Below, piece by piece: positions 21,701-33,605 of a stretch of DNA of 64,000 bases. Made by a program: the position numbers and the translations under genes. Position 1 is the first letter of the stretch. Every line of letters starts with the position of its first letter. Below the pieces are notes generated by a model. That model was not told the origin of the DNA. It was given only the letters and a program-made list of their open reading frames with translations, and searched no databases. This stretch comes from Emergomyces orientalis (taxonomy: Eukaryota; Ascomycota; Eurotiomycetes; Onygenales; Ajellomycetaceae), in the NCBI GenBank assembly GCA_002110485.1, contig MOWL01000024.1, positions 372,001 through 436,000 of the forward strand, written 5' to 3'.

Positions 21701-22040
21701 TTTGTGTTTCTGTGAGATGAGTATTAATCTGATCTGCAGATTCTTGATTTTTTTCTCTGTGAGTTGTGAACCTTGTGAGCAATCAGAGAAACAGAGTGTA
21801 ATGAAATAATTGTAGAGTGAAGATGAATTCTGCTTCAGAATCATATTGTCTTTGAATCATTGTTGGTGAATTTCTCTTCACTTATCTGTTCCACCGGGAA
21901 TCCCGCCACCTGTAGTTGGCACATTGAGAGGTTGAATCTTATTGACTTTTTACTTGTATAATGTTGCAATGATTGGACCGCGCGATCGAGAAGAAGATCA
22001 TGAAGAAGCATATAAAGACAAATTATAAAGCTGCACATCA
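18725..22040 (-). pseudogene. Family A copy 2 pol: RT, RNase H, integrase (heavily decayed)
   Basis: Mirror of 1795-5106. Recognisable pieces are the RT box region (20870-21169, with FMDDIDVKGP), an RNase H tail with FEVQHVPGQKYTAADGLSC (20264-20482), the integrase zinc-finger region near 19780-19920, and an integrase end with NAILSIELDIPTWQTLLW (19169-19426). Comparison with copy 1 is informative: copy 1 has TGA where copy 2 has CAA before HVPGQ, which is what CpG decay of an ancestral CGA (Arg) would give on either strand. Confidence 0.85.
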
Positions 22041-22353
22041 TGAACATGATGTGATTCAGATATTGAATAATTAGAGAAAGAAAAAGATGAATATGTAGAC
22101 AGATAAAATTGTTAATGTAGAATAGTGAGAAAAAATCTGTGAGATTCTTGAGTGTTTTGAAGTGATATTCTCTGATTAACTGAATCTTTTGGTGGCCCGG
22201 GGCTGCCAAAAGTCTGATTGGCTGATGCACCCACACCACTTTCAAAACATGGCAGAATATTTGCCCTGCTATTCACATCATGATTGCTGAATCTGATATC
22301 ATTTCTTTGCCCACCACATTCAACATTGCAAAGATCAATCGGACTCAGCATAT

Positions 22354-24789
22354 CTAGTTTAAAGTCTGCACTTTGTCATGAAGATCATCTAACTTTCAAT
22401 CTTCATGATTGTCAGAAGAATAATCAAGAAAAGACATCTGATTCTTCTCATTCTTCAGATCAAAAACATGAACAAGAACACTGTCTTTGTTATCTGTAGT
22501 TTTTGTCAAACATGTCACGTTTTCATATGATCGGCCGAGAATGCAATCATGAGAACCATGTTTCATGATAAAAAATGTCTGAAACATTATAACAGATTCA
22601 AGATGAACAGAAACATTCTTGCAGATTTCAATGACATCACTCTGCTGACCCTCAGCTTCAAGAATAGGTTTGACAGCATCTCTTTGAATGATGAGACTGA
22701 GATCTAATGCAGTTCTTTTAACAAAACAGTTAATTTCTACATCTTCATCAAATATCGCCTCAGTTTCTCCCTTTCCAATTCCAACAGTGAACTTGATGTG
22801 TCCAACTGAAACAAGATTTCAATGAGGATTATACTCAGCAACAGAAGTGTCAGATTGAACCAGAGCAATGGTGGCTGCATCATCCCGAATCATATGCTGT
22901 TGAACTTTGATGGGAAGATTTTGAAAGAACATATACTGAAGTTGAATGAAGCATGTCATGAGATCTTTAATCTGAATTTCACTGATTTCTTGATACATGA
23001 TTTTCTTGAATATTCACTGTGTTGTGATTGTCATATTGTCTTTATTCTTCATTTCTGCAGAAAGCTTTGACCTTTTGAGTTTCTGAGGTCTGCAGAGAAC
23101 AGTTTTCTTCTGAATCTGCAGAGCATCTGTCATTTCTGAATCTGGAACAATTCCACTGTCTCTGAGCTTTGAACTTTCACTCTGAAGTCATTTATCATGA
23201 AGAGGTTGAGAATTATCATTCTCATTATCTTTCTGTGAAGCAGAGATCACATCTTGAGTGAAAGAAACTGATTTCTCATCTGAATATCTGTTATTGTACT
23301 GAGAATATGTTGTTGACAGTCTCTTCTTCTTCTCAATTTGTCTGAAAAGTGTTGCTTGATTTTTATTCATAGAAGAGATCTTATTCTTCTCAGTAGAAGT
23401 GAAAGTAGTTATTACACTAATAATTTTCTTCATCTCACTATCGGTCATATCACCTTTCTCAAAGCCACTATCAAATTCAATATCACATATGCTTACGGCA
23501 TTCACCGATGGCATCGGGGATCCGTCAGGAAATACCCGGATACTACCATCATTCCGAAGTTTATCCGCGGTTGGAACAGTCAGCAGTGCAGTCATTTGCT
23601 TCAAAAGTCATTCAATTGTAATAATATGAGACTCAAGTTGATTGACAGTAATCTTCAGACCTTTTCTCATCACATTACTCTCATAGTATTCTCCAATCAT
23701 ATTCTGATGAATCTTGCCCTGATCAATGAGCCGGCCGATTGCTAAGCAATTTGGAAGTATATGGTTTGAATCTCCGCAACCCCAGCATGACATCAGCAGT
23801 TGATTGTATTGAACAAAGCTTCCGGATTGAGATCAAGACAGGCCTTCAGATCCACATTGAGTTTCATAGTAAGACACATTTGACAAATTCAATGCAGGAT
23901 CATGTCCTTGAGTAAGAAGAATCTTTGAAGCAGTCACATTTTACTGCATGTTTTTCTGGTTTTGAATGTCAGTGATCATCAGAGATAACATGTTCATTCA
24001 GTTGACAAGGTTCTCAAGAATGTTATCACTCGGATTCTGTGTTTTCGCATCCAGAGCAGGTATCGCCGAAGCGGTCAGCACAGGCACATTCAATGTGGGC
24101 GGATTAAACACAGGCTGAGCAGACAGCTGCATCAATGAAATAGAGTTGGGGAAAACATCAGATGTCAGAACTCATGCAATCTCTTTCTTTATCTTCTGCA
24201 TTTGAGACACAGCATTGCAGATCTTCAGCAGTTCCCATTCAGATTAACTAATCTTATCAAATTCAGCAGTGCAGAAAGCTTTTTCATAAATACCTTCTGA
24301 AAGTTCTTGAAGAAATCAGATACAAGTAAGAAATTATTGCAATTCATTCTTGTAAATGAGAGGCATTGCAACTGCATGAAATTGACAGCAGTAGACAAGA
24401 ATCTTCTGGCTGATAGAATGGGTTTTGTTGCACAATGCATGAAGATAAGATTGATTATACATCTGTTGATGAGCATCTTCACACCAGAAATCAGCAAGCA
24501 ACTGCTTTTTAACTATTTCCCATGTCTTATGATTCAAGACAAGCTGATCAATATGACCCTGCAGTTTCATGGTACAATAGTTCTGTAATACCGCCAGAGC
24601 ATCAATTTCTGCAATGAAATGCAAGGTGCACATTGCCTTATATTGATCAACAAAAGCAGTAATGTTTCTCCCATCAAAGAATGGGGCTCCAGGTGCTCCA
24701 GGAATCGGCATCGGCATGACAAGACATTGATATGGCAGTCCACTATTGGGAGTCAGCTGACCGGACGAGATAGTAGTGGGTGTAGCCAT
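22354..24789 (-). pseudogene. Family A copy 2 gag and protease (decayed)
   Basis: The probable start is the Met at 24789 (MATPTTISSG). The capsid-like part has PGAPFFDGRNITAFVDQY and a Trp/Tyr-rich helical region to about 24334, then stops. The frame continues through a Pro/Asn-rich segment (NVPVLTASAIPALDAKTQ) to the zinc knuckle CWGCGDSNHILPNC near 23780, intact here with Trp where copy 1 has TGA. A hydrophilic linker and a protease-like domain (about 22400-22810) follow. Breaks are mostly TGA. Upstream bases 24790-25328 form a 5' leader with no supported start. Confidence 0.82.
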
Positions 24790-25328
24790 CTTTTCTTTGC
24801 TAGCTTCTGTCTTCTCTTTGCTAACTTCTATTTTCAGGGGCGCTGCAGAGACCTTTCCTGACTGAGTTTGACAATGAGCAATAGAATCTGACTGAGAATG
24901 CTTGAAAAACATATATTGAGAAAGAAAGAAATACATAAAAAACTTCTGTTCACATAAGAGAAAGAGTTTAACAATACTATCAATATTAATATTCTTTTTA
25001 TATTCAAATCTCAAATTCTCAAGAAAGAGAAGAAACTTCAACATTCACTTTAGATTTTTTTATCAAAGATTTTTTTTTTATCACTTTTCTCAACATTTCT
25101 CTCTTCTTTCATTTGTTGAATAGAGATATGAGTATTCAAATTGAGCTTATCAGTGAGATGTTCACTCACATCCTTCATTATTCACTGTTGATATCAGTCA
25201 TATTGGCCAATCAGAGGCTTCCACAAATGAACACTATTGAAAAGAATGCTCAATAAAAACAGAAAAGACAAAATGTTGAGAGAAATCATATCAGTTGTAG
25301 CTATCATCTGCTCATTCATTTTGAATTG

Positions 25329-25345
25329 CCTTCCCAGGGACGCCA
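25329..25345 (-). other. Primer binding site of family A copy 2
   Basis: The + strand reads CCTTCCCAGGGACGCCA, ending in the CCA of a tRNA 3' end, one base from the 5' LTR boundary at 25347. On the element strand it is TGGCGTCCCTGGGAAGG. Position and CCA end are as expected for minus-strand priming. I cannot assign the tRNA species from memory. Confidence 0.8.
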
Positions 25346-25346
25346 A

Positions 25347-25694
25347 TGAAGTGGAATAAGGGGTTGTGCGCTTTTGGCGGCATGTGGGCAGGGGCAGCGG
25401 GATCGTAAGGAGGTTGATAAGTTCGCTGTGTATACAATATTCTATTCAACGAGCTATCCAAATAGCAATACAAAAGAACATGTAGAAGATTCAAATATAG
25501 AAGAAGAACAAGTAATCAATCACATATTAAATCACACAATCAAAAAGAAGCAATCTCACTGCTCTGTGTACAATCAATCTTCGCCGAATCCACACGTGTG
25601 TCAAGGAAAGATGGGAATATAAGGCAACCATGTCAAACAAATATATGAGGCGGTCTCGGCGAAAAGTAATACCACGCCGAGATTCCCCATCACA
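25347..25694 (-). repeat. 5' LTR of family A copy 2 (348 bp)
   Basis: Reads TGTGATGGGG...CCACTTCA on the - strand. It is less decayed than the 3' LTR of the same element, keeping for example CTCGGCGTGG and CGCCGAGACC. Flanked outside by the CTGT target duplication (25695-25698) and inside by the PBS. Confidence 0.93.
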
Positions 25695-25926
25695 CTGTCA
25701 TCACTTTGTCTGCTTCTCCTGCCATCTTGAATGAGTTGACTGTCAAGTAGACATTCATTTGAGTCAAGAAGGCCCTCAGTTTTCCTCATTCTTCTGAGAA
25801 TGATGTTGATGAGTTGACTTTCAACATTTTAGTATTCAATGCTGCTTCCAGCTGCTTGCAATGTTCAGACAAGGCCTCATTGGCCTTCAAAATTCCCTGA
25901 ACATCCGCCTTCGGCTCATCCATCAT
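25695..25926 (-). pseudogene. Gypsy family B gag, N-terminal segment
   Basis: The start Met is at 25926 (MMDEPKADVQGILKAN), with one TGA, then KLRAFLTQMNVYL and EADKVMT, which is the start of the Retrotrans_gag domain. It is interrupted by family A copy 2 and continues at 14961. It begins about 16 bases after the family B LTR. Confidence 0.75.
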
Positions 25927-25941
25927 TGATCCAGCTCTAGA

Positions 25942-26664
25942 TGTCATATCTTTTTAGCTTTTTAGTCTTAGAGTTTGAAGTATCTTATCTAAATTTGTCT
26001 GTTTAAGATATTCTCACACAGGCTTCTTGATAACTGTTTTCTTCGAGCAGAGGGTTCTCTGTAACCTTGAATTAGAGATGATCAATGTTAACTACTGAGC
26101 TTTTCAGTAGCAAGTGTTCACTGTTAAGTAGGTAAGGTGAGGCCTATTAAGGTGCCTTATCATGCTTGATGACTAGAGGAAAGGGTAGGTGCCACTATCA
26201 AGGCTTACTTGGGTAAATATGTAAGGATAGCTCCGGCGAGGGGTTGTATAGTTCCAATATGCTGTAGGAAGTAATACAGCTGAGGTAAGAGAGAGTATCC
26301 CAAGGGAACCAAAGCTATGATTATAACTAAGTAGGATATTTTGGAAGGTAGAGTGGTATAAGAGAATCAAAATTGATTGTGATCAAGAAGATAAGCTTCT
26401 CTGATTCTAAGAGTAATGAGTGTGTTTATATACATGATGAAATCTTCTGGTAGATGTGATAGTTCTGATATATCCAGTTCTATCAATTATACCAATCTAC
26501 CAGTAGCACCAGTAGCTCTGGTATATCGTGGACTACTGGTTATACCAATCTATCAGTCACATGATAGGTTTCTTCGGAGCTTCGTTCTGCCGAACTGTAG
26601 CCTATTCTGTCAGTGTCCTTAATACCCAATGGTTCCTGGCGCTCCTGCGGGGTGTTCCGTAACA
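25942..26664 (-). repeat. 5' LTR of gypsy family B (about 720 bp)
   Basis: On the - strand it starts TGTTACGGAACACC, a common start of fungal gypsy LTRs, and ends near GATATGACA just before the gag ATG. A TATA-like, T-rich interior with short repeats (CAGTAGTCCACGATATACC region) fits an LTR. The right boundary could be two bases further (26666). The left boundary is placed by the gag start and the terminal CA, since no second LTR of this element is in the window. Confidence 0.55.
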
Positions 26665-26666
26665 CA

Positions 26667-27425
26667 GTATGTCAGCTGAGATATGAAAGGCTTCCATTTC
26701 TTGTTTCTCAAAGGTGAGTGTGGAGTGTCTTTCTGACATGAATGAGTGCACTCAATCAGTCAGTTGTCTTGATAGTCCTTTCATTTTGAGAATATGAACC
26801 AGATGTTCTTTTAGCACTCTGTCATAGACACCTGAGATGTTCAGTGATAGAACAGTGACTACAGTGTTTGATTCTTCCCAGACTGTTCTTATCTGAGCCA
26901 GCAGTAAAGCAACTGCTGTTTCTGTTGATTGCTTCTGTCTGGCTCCCATCTGTTGTGATGGAAGTAGATTGAATGTCTCTGCCAGGTGTCTGAGTTCTTG
27001 TGCTGTGGCTGATTCTATTATCTTGCCCACTGTGTTCAGTAGAGCAATGGGTCTCCAGGCTTCAGCTTTCTGATAGTCTTCTTTTCCAGACTTCTTCAAT
27101 ATCACAGTTTGAGCTATCTTGAGTCTCCGTGGGTAGTGCTCTCACTCCCAGCATGCCAGTGTCAGTTCTGTCATAGCCCTTGCGAAGGTTGGCCCTAGCA
27201 TTTTGAGAAATCTGTTGGGGACATCATTCACTCCAGGCACTTTATCACTAGACAGACATGCTATAAGCACTGTCATTTGATTCTCTGTGATGCTTATTGC
27301 TTCTATTGTCTTCTGTGAGTAATCTGCCTGTTCCATGTCCTTCTCATTAGCCTTCTGTGGGTTGGGGAAGAATCTCTGTCTTAGAACTTCAGTCTTATCC
27401 TCAAATGTTTCTGCCAGTGAGGGGT
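26667..27425 (-). pseudogene. Tad-like LINE RT fragment
   Basis: On the - strand it shows a linker (ACLSSDKVPGVNDVPNRFL), then RT motifs WRPIALLNTVGKIIE, LLPSQQMGARQKQSTETAV, SLNISGVYDRV and a palm segment SFMSERHSTLTFEKQE. This order is diagnostic of the Pezizomycotina Tad clade and of a different family from the AT-rich LINEs. The Trp expected before VHSF is TGA. The fragment stops where the family B LTR begins, so family B inserted into it; the rest of the RT is not in the window. Confidence 0.8.
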
Positions 27426-29249
27426 TGCCGAATATACAGGTTAAATAACACCGAAGGCCTTTTTGCTATTAAGTGGATATAACAGTTCAAAGTATGCAAA
27501 GCAAGTGCTTTCAAGAATGAGAAGCAAGTGTAGCAAGTGAAGCATGCTTGTTGATATTATTCAAATTACAGGCAAAAATTGCTGCAGAGCTATACAGATG
27601 AAAAGACTAAAAGGAATAAAAATTTTCCTTAGATAGCTATAAAATGGTTAGCTAGAACAATGGTGAAGCAAGTCAAAGCATGAGACTGAAATAGATTCAT
27701 GAGATTGTGCATGCAGGCAGCGTTGCACAGAGCTTTTATTATTAGGATTCAAACAGAAAAGATTCACATGGTTTTAACAACTGGCAATTTGCTATCGGAC
27801 GTATTCAAGTCGGTTGCTGAGAATGTCCTGCACCCGGAAACCCGCATTGCAAAACAGCTAGTTAGCTAGTTTAGTTACTAACTGATGAACTCGCTTTTTA
27901 GTACTCGTAGTAAGTTAGGTCAAGCTGGAGCGTCGCTATTTTCCAAGTTGAAATAGTGTACACACACTTGCATACACTCGCATACACACGCATACAGACA
28001 GAAATGCCTACCAGAGCCGACCGAGTATTCCACTGTCGTTCTAACCATTCTTTGAAGGTCTCCAAGAAGCGGTCCAGCTTCTCAAACAGTGATGGATCAT
28101 TATTACTGCATAGATTGGAACAGGAGAAAATTTAGAAGCTGGTGTTTAGGGTATTTTTGTATGCAGCATGTGTGCCTCTGTAATCCATTTGATTAATTTA
28201 CTGGATTCCCCTTCTAACCGTCCGGGGTGCACTCCGTAGAAAGGATACCAATCCTGTTTAGGGAGGTCGTCGTCAAGAATGCCCACGCTTGGTCATCAGT
28301 CAGGGGTTGTTGGGGAATTTGGGCTTCTTGGATTCCTGAGCATCCTGCTCGTGCTGCTTAGAGACGGGGGGAGACATTTGATTTGTTTGCTTTGGATTCG
28401 GTGTTTTGGAGCTAGTAGGGTTAGTTCTGGCTTTCGCAACACTAACCCAACTCAGTTGGTGAGCTCTTGGAGGAACCGGGGTTAACGAATGTAGATTAGA
28501 CTGCCAGAGAGCTTTTTGCCCAATGACAGAAATGATAGACGAACTGGCTGGCGTTCTCAGCCGCTACGAGGGAGGACTTTGACCCACGCCGAGCTATGAA
28601 TAACCAATGATGCAGAAGCTGAGCTGACTCCATAAAAAAAATCTTTCGAAACCTGTCATCCACTCCGCCTCGGCACTCCTACTGCTCACTGCGAACAGGG
28701 TCGGAGTGGCCATGATCCGCTAGCGGCTACAACAACATTGTACCGTGGTACTCTCATGAGAGGCCTGAAACCAGCTTCAACCAAAATGATCACCCCCCCC
28801 ACCCTCAAACCCTATGGAAAGTTACTATGTAAACCAAAACCTCCTTCTCCCCCTCTCCCGCTCTCCCCAATGTTCCGGAAGGGCCCTCGTGGCATGATAG
28901 CGAGAACAACTGGGAATAATCGCGAGAACTAATTGATCGCGCAGAACCGCCACCACCCAGCAATAGCGAGTCCCCGCTCCGATACGAGCCCTTCCGTCTG
29001 TAACAGAAGATATCCATGAATTCGACCTGGCATTCCCTGTTGAGAACACCCCAAGCCTGAGTCCTAGTCGGTGCTAAGATGCTAAGACTGTGAGTTAGGG
29101 CGCCTCCACCCGTATTGGGGGCCCCGCTCCGCTGGGTGCGGGGGATGATTTAACTTCTGCTTGGCATGTTGGCATGTAACCCTGAAACTTGGCAGCAAAA
29201 CAGGAATTGTCGCATGGAGAGTCCGCGACACCCCACCTATAGCCCAGCA
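27426..29249. other. Intergenic region, no gene supported
   Basis: Mixed composition without a convincing long frame or RNA gene. The first 400 bases are AT-rich like the neighbouring transposons. From about 28200 composition returns to roughly 50% GC. Short repeats CATACACTCGCATACACACGCATAC lie near 27970, and a C-run (28794-28801) is present. Short open frames have no recognisable domain. Confidence 0.5.
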
Positions 29250-29576
29250 TCCAATATATGCAAACTATATATTTGTCGTCTGATCTATTTCACTATCCAA
29301 TCTCGCCCCCCCTGTCCCCCCTGTCCCCCCCTTTTTGTCCACCTGTTACGATGTAGCGAACCTTGCATTCTCTTGTTCCTTCTCCGGATCTTTCCCGCGT
29401 CTTCTCCCTTTTAACCTGGGGTTCCCCCCTCCCCTCAACTTCCGGCCGTTTTTCCTGTTCTCCTCTTGGATACTCCCCTAACTTGGTCTTCCTCCATGCA
29501 AGAAGGAACCTTTCGCTCTTCCTTCTACGCTTCCGCATCGACCCACGGCACGTGATCCCCTGGTTTGATCGCCAAC
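29250..29576 (+). promoter_or_regulatory. Promoter region of the SLC6-type transporter gene
   Basis: Contains TATA-like words (ATATATGCAAACTATATATTTG near 29255), then long pyrimidine runs (CCCCCCTGTCCCCCCTGTCCCC at about 29303-29330 and CT-rich sequence to 29525) ending at the ATG. CT-rich blocks just upstream of the start are common in highly expressed genes of filamentous ascomycetes. Confidence 0.5.
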
Positions 29577-31648
29577 ATGAACGTCTTCAAAAAGGTTCTC
29601 AATATTGTCGCGCCCGATGCGCAAAAGGCGGCAGACGGCCGTGATCAATGGCCGTCCCGGACATCCTTCGTGCTTGCGGCCATGGGCGGCGCCGTTGGTC
29701 TCGGAAACATCCTGCGATACCCTTCAGTTGTTTTCGAGAACAATGGCCTTCAATGGTTCTTGCCCTACCTGATCGCCCTCATATTTCTTGCCATTCCACT
29801 CCTCATTCTTGAGATCTCCATTGGCCAAGCTGCCCGCGGTGGAGGTGTCATTGCCTTCAATACTATCAGCAAACGAGCGAGGGGAGTCGGTATCGGCACC
29901 ATTTTGACAGGCTATATGGTTGCAACCTACTATGTGACCATTCTCAGCTGGGTCATGATCTACTTCCGCCACTCCTTCTATACCCCGCTGGTCTGGGACG
30001 GCAGGGGGGAAGAATTTTATATGAAAGATGTCATTGCAAATATTGATCCCATTCCCGGCACATTCAGTGAAGATGGCAAGACCGTAGCAACCTATACCAG
30101 TTACCCAGGCACCGGTCTCATCGGCGAGACCGTCGGCTGGGTTGCCTTTGTCTGGTTTGTTGTGTATCTATGTATGTTCAAGGGCGTTGGTCTATCAGGA
30201 CGTGTTGTATATGTTACCATGGGACTGCCGATTGTCATCATTTTCGTCCTCCTTGGCCGCGGTGTGTCGCTTCCCAACGCCGTCGAGGGAGTGAAGATGT
30301 ACATGGGCCACTGGGATAGTAAAAAGCTGGCTTCTGGTCAAATCTGGCAGGCTGCTGCCGGTCAGATCTTCTTTTCCACTGGTGTTGGTTTTGGTTACTT
30401 CACGGCATTCGCATCTTATAATCCAACCTTCGCCAATGCTGTTCAGGACTCCATCATTGTCGCCTGCGCGAACTCCCTTTTCGAAGTTATTGGTGCCTTT
30501 GCTGTCTTTGGCATCGTCGGTTTCCTTGGTCTGAAACCTGAAGAGGGTGACAAGCTCGGAACCTTTACTGTCGGTTTCCTGACATACCCATTAGCCATCA
30601 CAGAAATGCCCGCGTCCGCTTTCTGGGCTGTTCTTTTCTTCTTCACCATCATGCTAGTCGGTATCAGCTCTTCCTACGCCCTCGTCGAGTCGGTGGTCAC
30701 ACTTATCTGCGATACGGACTGGGGGAAAAAGATCCCACGTACCGCCGTGTGCACCATCGTTATCATAGTTTCTTTCCTTCTGTCGCTCATCTACTGCACC
30801 CAATTTGGCTATTACCTCCTCGATGCCGTCGACACGTGGCTCAACAACTTCTCCCTCCTTTTCATGGCGTTTGCTGAATGCATCGCCATCACCACCTTAT
30901 ACCGCCACAAGGAAGTTGTCGGCCAGATCGGAGGGCTGCCGTTCTGCCTCTACAATGGTGGCTATCTTGCGTCCATGATTTTAGGCATCGGAGTTGCCCA
31001 TGCATCCAACCCTTGGGCCGGCGCTGTTATGGGTTTTGGTCTGTTCATTCTCACCAGCGTTACCGCCATGTTGCTTGCGAAGAATCCCGACACCCCAGCC
31101 CCACGTTTCTGGGGTAATAACCACTGGCTAGAGCGCTTCTGGTGGATGGCCTTTTACTCGGTATGCTAAATCTCACTTTGTGTTTTCCACCCTCTTTCTT
31201 TCTTTTCTGCTCCGCTACATCCTCCGATTTTGACCTCTTCTGCCATCACATACTAACAATTACCGCACAGGGGAACCAATTAACCCGCGATCTCAACATC
31301 GTCGTCGCCACAGGCAAAAACTGGAGAATCCCCGTCTACTGGGGCCCGGTGATCAAATACATCTCCGCGCCCATCCTTGCCATAATCGTCGGCTTTGCTT
31401 ATCCCTTGTTCAACTCCAAGCGCAACGACCCACTCCACATTTTCGCATTTGCCGCCGCAAATGTTGTCATGCTCCTCGTGGTCATTGGATTGATCATCCC
31501 GCGGTCGATGAGCCTCTTGTTGCCGGCCGATCGCCGTAATAAGGTGGAACATTACGCTCCTGGTGTAACGCTGGCACCTGTTGACAACACTGCCGGCACC
31601 GTCGAGGAGACCTTCGAGGAAAGTGAGGAGGTGAAACAGAAGATATGA
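29577..31648 (+). CDS. SLC6/SNF-family sodium-dependent transporter, two exons
   Basis: Exon 1 29577-31160 and exon 2 31271-31648 encode 653 residues. The 110-bp phase-0 intron has GTATGC, a branch-like CTAAC and GCACAG. The start is the ATG at 29577; four upstream in-frame codons begin with TTG. Residues 24-45 carry the family hallmark (W-P-S-R-x-x-F then AAMGGAVGLGNILRYP), which is TM1 and the sodium/substrate site: the Asn equivalent to LeuT N27 is present, while that equivalent to LeuT N21 is Gly. Many hydrophobic segments follow, consistent with 12 TMs. It ends in a charged tail with EETFEESEEVKQKI, probably cytosolic. It would import an amino acid or related solute with sodium at a membrane. 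There are no nonsense codons and CpG use is normal, so it is the clearest single-copy host gene here. Confidence 0.93.
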
Positions 31649-32676
31649 GGCCCCTGAATTATTATTATGGTGGCCCTCTTTGGAACCCCGCATCTCCTTG
31701 TTTGTGTTCATCTTGCATTGATGGGGTTTAATTTTTCCTTTTCCTTTTTGCTTTCCTCTCTTTCTGGCCCGAATTATTTTCCGGTGTCACCTTTGTTCTT
31801 CCTAGTGTCTTCGCTTCCAGCACCGGGTATTGGTGCGCACCAGTGAGATGGTATTCTTATCAACATTTTCTCAGTGACTTAGATGCTGGGCTTAGAAAGA
31901 AGTGAATGCTGATTTTTAATCTCTTAATATGATTGGCTACTAATAGAGACACGATTTTTTGTCAGATGGGGTCGTGCAAATTTGAACCGATTTCAGAATT
32001 TATTGGCTTGTAATGGCTAAGGAGCTATCAACAGTTGAGGGTCATAATAATTTATAGAGGATCAATCGAGCTGTCAAGCCAGGGAGGTAGTTGTAAGCGG
32101 AGGCAACCACCTGCATAGTAGCGATATCCATGTTGGCACCCACGCAATGAGGTCACATAGATATGGCCTGGATAGCTACAGCGAACCAATCAAACCAAAC
32201 TTTCCACCATATCAAATCAGCAGCACTCTAGAATGTCCGCTCTTCGTTACGATAACCAATTCTTTTGATGTTTGTAATTTTATTTGTATATAGAGAGTAT
32301 ATGAATTGGAAAGCATTTCGAAAAAAAAAGGATTTCCGAATTAAGAAATAATATTCCATTTTCACGATGAACTTGGCAACAAGGGCAAAATCTGCATGTT
32401 TTTGACAGATCATCAACTCATGTGACTATTTCTTCCAATGGATGGAATCCCTCTCTATCAACCCCTCATCTCGTCAGAGACTTTTCCGAAACCAAATGCA
32501 GGGCTTGTTCTCATGACGCAGAATTACGTTGTCCAGCATCAGCTTACGGACCAAGTCAGGGAGGGAACATTCGTCAATATTGACTTTCAAGTTAACAGGC
32601 CGCATGTAATAATTGTTATATAGTTTTCAGTTTTCATATATATTAAAGAACTTCTGCTGAACCATTAGATCGAATG
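31649..32676. other. 3' flank and AT-rich intergenic region
   Basis: The first 150 bases look like the transporter 3' UTR (T-rich, no sharp signal). Composition then becomes AT-rich (about 31900-32660). A 62-codon + strand frame at 32438-32623 (SSETFPKPNAGLVLMTQNYV) might be a gene relic, but I do not recognise it. Confidence 0.45.
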
Positions 32677-33573
32677 TTTTCAATGTCTGACCCAAAGACG
32701 TACTTTATCCTGCCTACTACATCGTACGCTCCAGACGATCTCATGAAGCTCAGCCAAGTGATTGTAGACCTCAGAATTCCCCTACCGTCGTCTTGCCGAA
32801 CCGGCCCCACTAGAAAGGAGGTTTTTTCCCCGCAAAGCACCCTCCGTCGAGTGGAACGCCTCCAAAGTGGACAAACACCGCCGCGAACGCGGGGGTTTTC
32901 ACGCATGTACACGGCCTCCCGGCAGCCGAAACATCGGCCAGACACTCCGAGTGTGAGACATACAATTGGGAAAGCGCACTCTTGGAGACGCGCTTGATCG
33001 AACTAGACGAGAATCCAGCGTGCCACTGAAGTTCCGGCGGTGTGTCGCTGTGGCTCAAGGAGAATAATCAGTTATTTGGGAGAACGGTGTACATTATTAC
33101 AGGATAAAGACGGCTAGAAAGCCTGGCAACTCCACTTACGATGCTGAAAATGAAAAGGAGGTTGCGATTGGTCTCCAGGCCACTGTTGCTTTCCATCCCG
33201 GGTGGGAACTCCAGTTAAAGTCGGGGCTGAGGCGGGGTATCATAATTCTGGGGATATCCATTTACAAGGAACGCCTCGGGATAGTTTCGTGTTCGGGTAT
33301 CAATTGCGCAAATTCCATGTCAGCTGGAGAGGCGAGGCTTCTTTAGAAGAACTTGTCGGAGGTGCAGGATTGCATGGCATGGGGCATTCGAACCCGATTC
33401 GTGATGGGTTGTCTAGTCTAAATGGCGGGAAAGACGCTGATTACGAAATTGGTGATGTGAAATATGAGGAAGATGATTTTGGCGTCTCGTTACCGAAAAA
33501 GGATGTTAAAGTGAGCGCTGTTGACGACAGTGATGGACAGCAATGCCTGATGATTCAGGCAACTGTATGTTGA
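32677..33573 (+). pseudogene. Decayed member of an uncharacterised fungal protein family
   Basis: The N-terminal part reads DPKTYFILPTTSYAPDDLMKL then a short VDLRIPLP block. Downstream, in shifted frames, come TVYIITG near 33090, TARKPGNSTYDAENEKEV near 33110, and GTPVKVGAEAGYHNSGD into FVFGYQLRKFHVSWRG (33202-33340), ending at TGA 33571. This order resembles a Eurotiomycete family that starts with a ...FILPTT... block and has a later VYIITG-IK-TAR block; I know no established function. Frameshifts (near 33095 and 33200), a premature stop and loss of the middle mark it as a pseudogene. It converges on the subtilase relic with about 30 bases between. Confidence 0.55.
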
Positions 33574-33605
33574 GCTATTGAGATTTCCAAAGTTGAAGGG
33601 CTGTC

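Larger units (their letters stand above)
14966..25694 (-). mobile_element. Ty3/gypsy LTR retrotransposon, family A copy 2, full length 10.7 kb
   Basis: A complete but decayed element on the - strand: 5' LTR 25347-25694, PBS 25329-25345, gag-protease, the CCAAT/hairpin block, pol, T-rich spacer, ORF3, polypurine tract and 3' LTR 14966-15313, with ACAG flanks. It lies in the gag of gypsy family B. It is collinear with copy 1 but carries more C-to-T/G-to-A changes, so most frames are more fragmented. At 10,729 bp it is long for a fungal Ty3/gypsy element; the extra length is mostly ORF3 and its spacers. Confidence 0.93.

Noticed and set aside
1..23833. Inverted family A copies as one recent palindrome
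   Set aside because: They differ at many sites, have different flanks, and copy 2 has its own target duplication; they are independent insertions.
29565..29576. Upstream start (TTG, four codons earlier) for the transporter
   Set aside because: Not an ATG; the ATG at 29577 directly precedes the conserved N-terminus.
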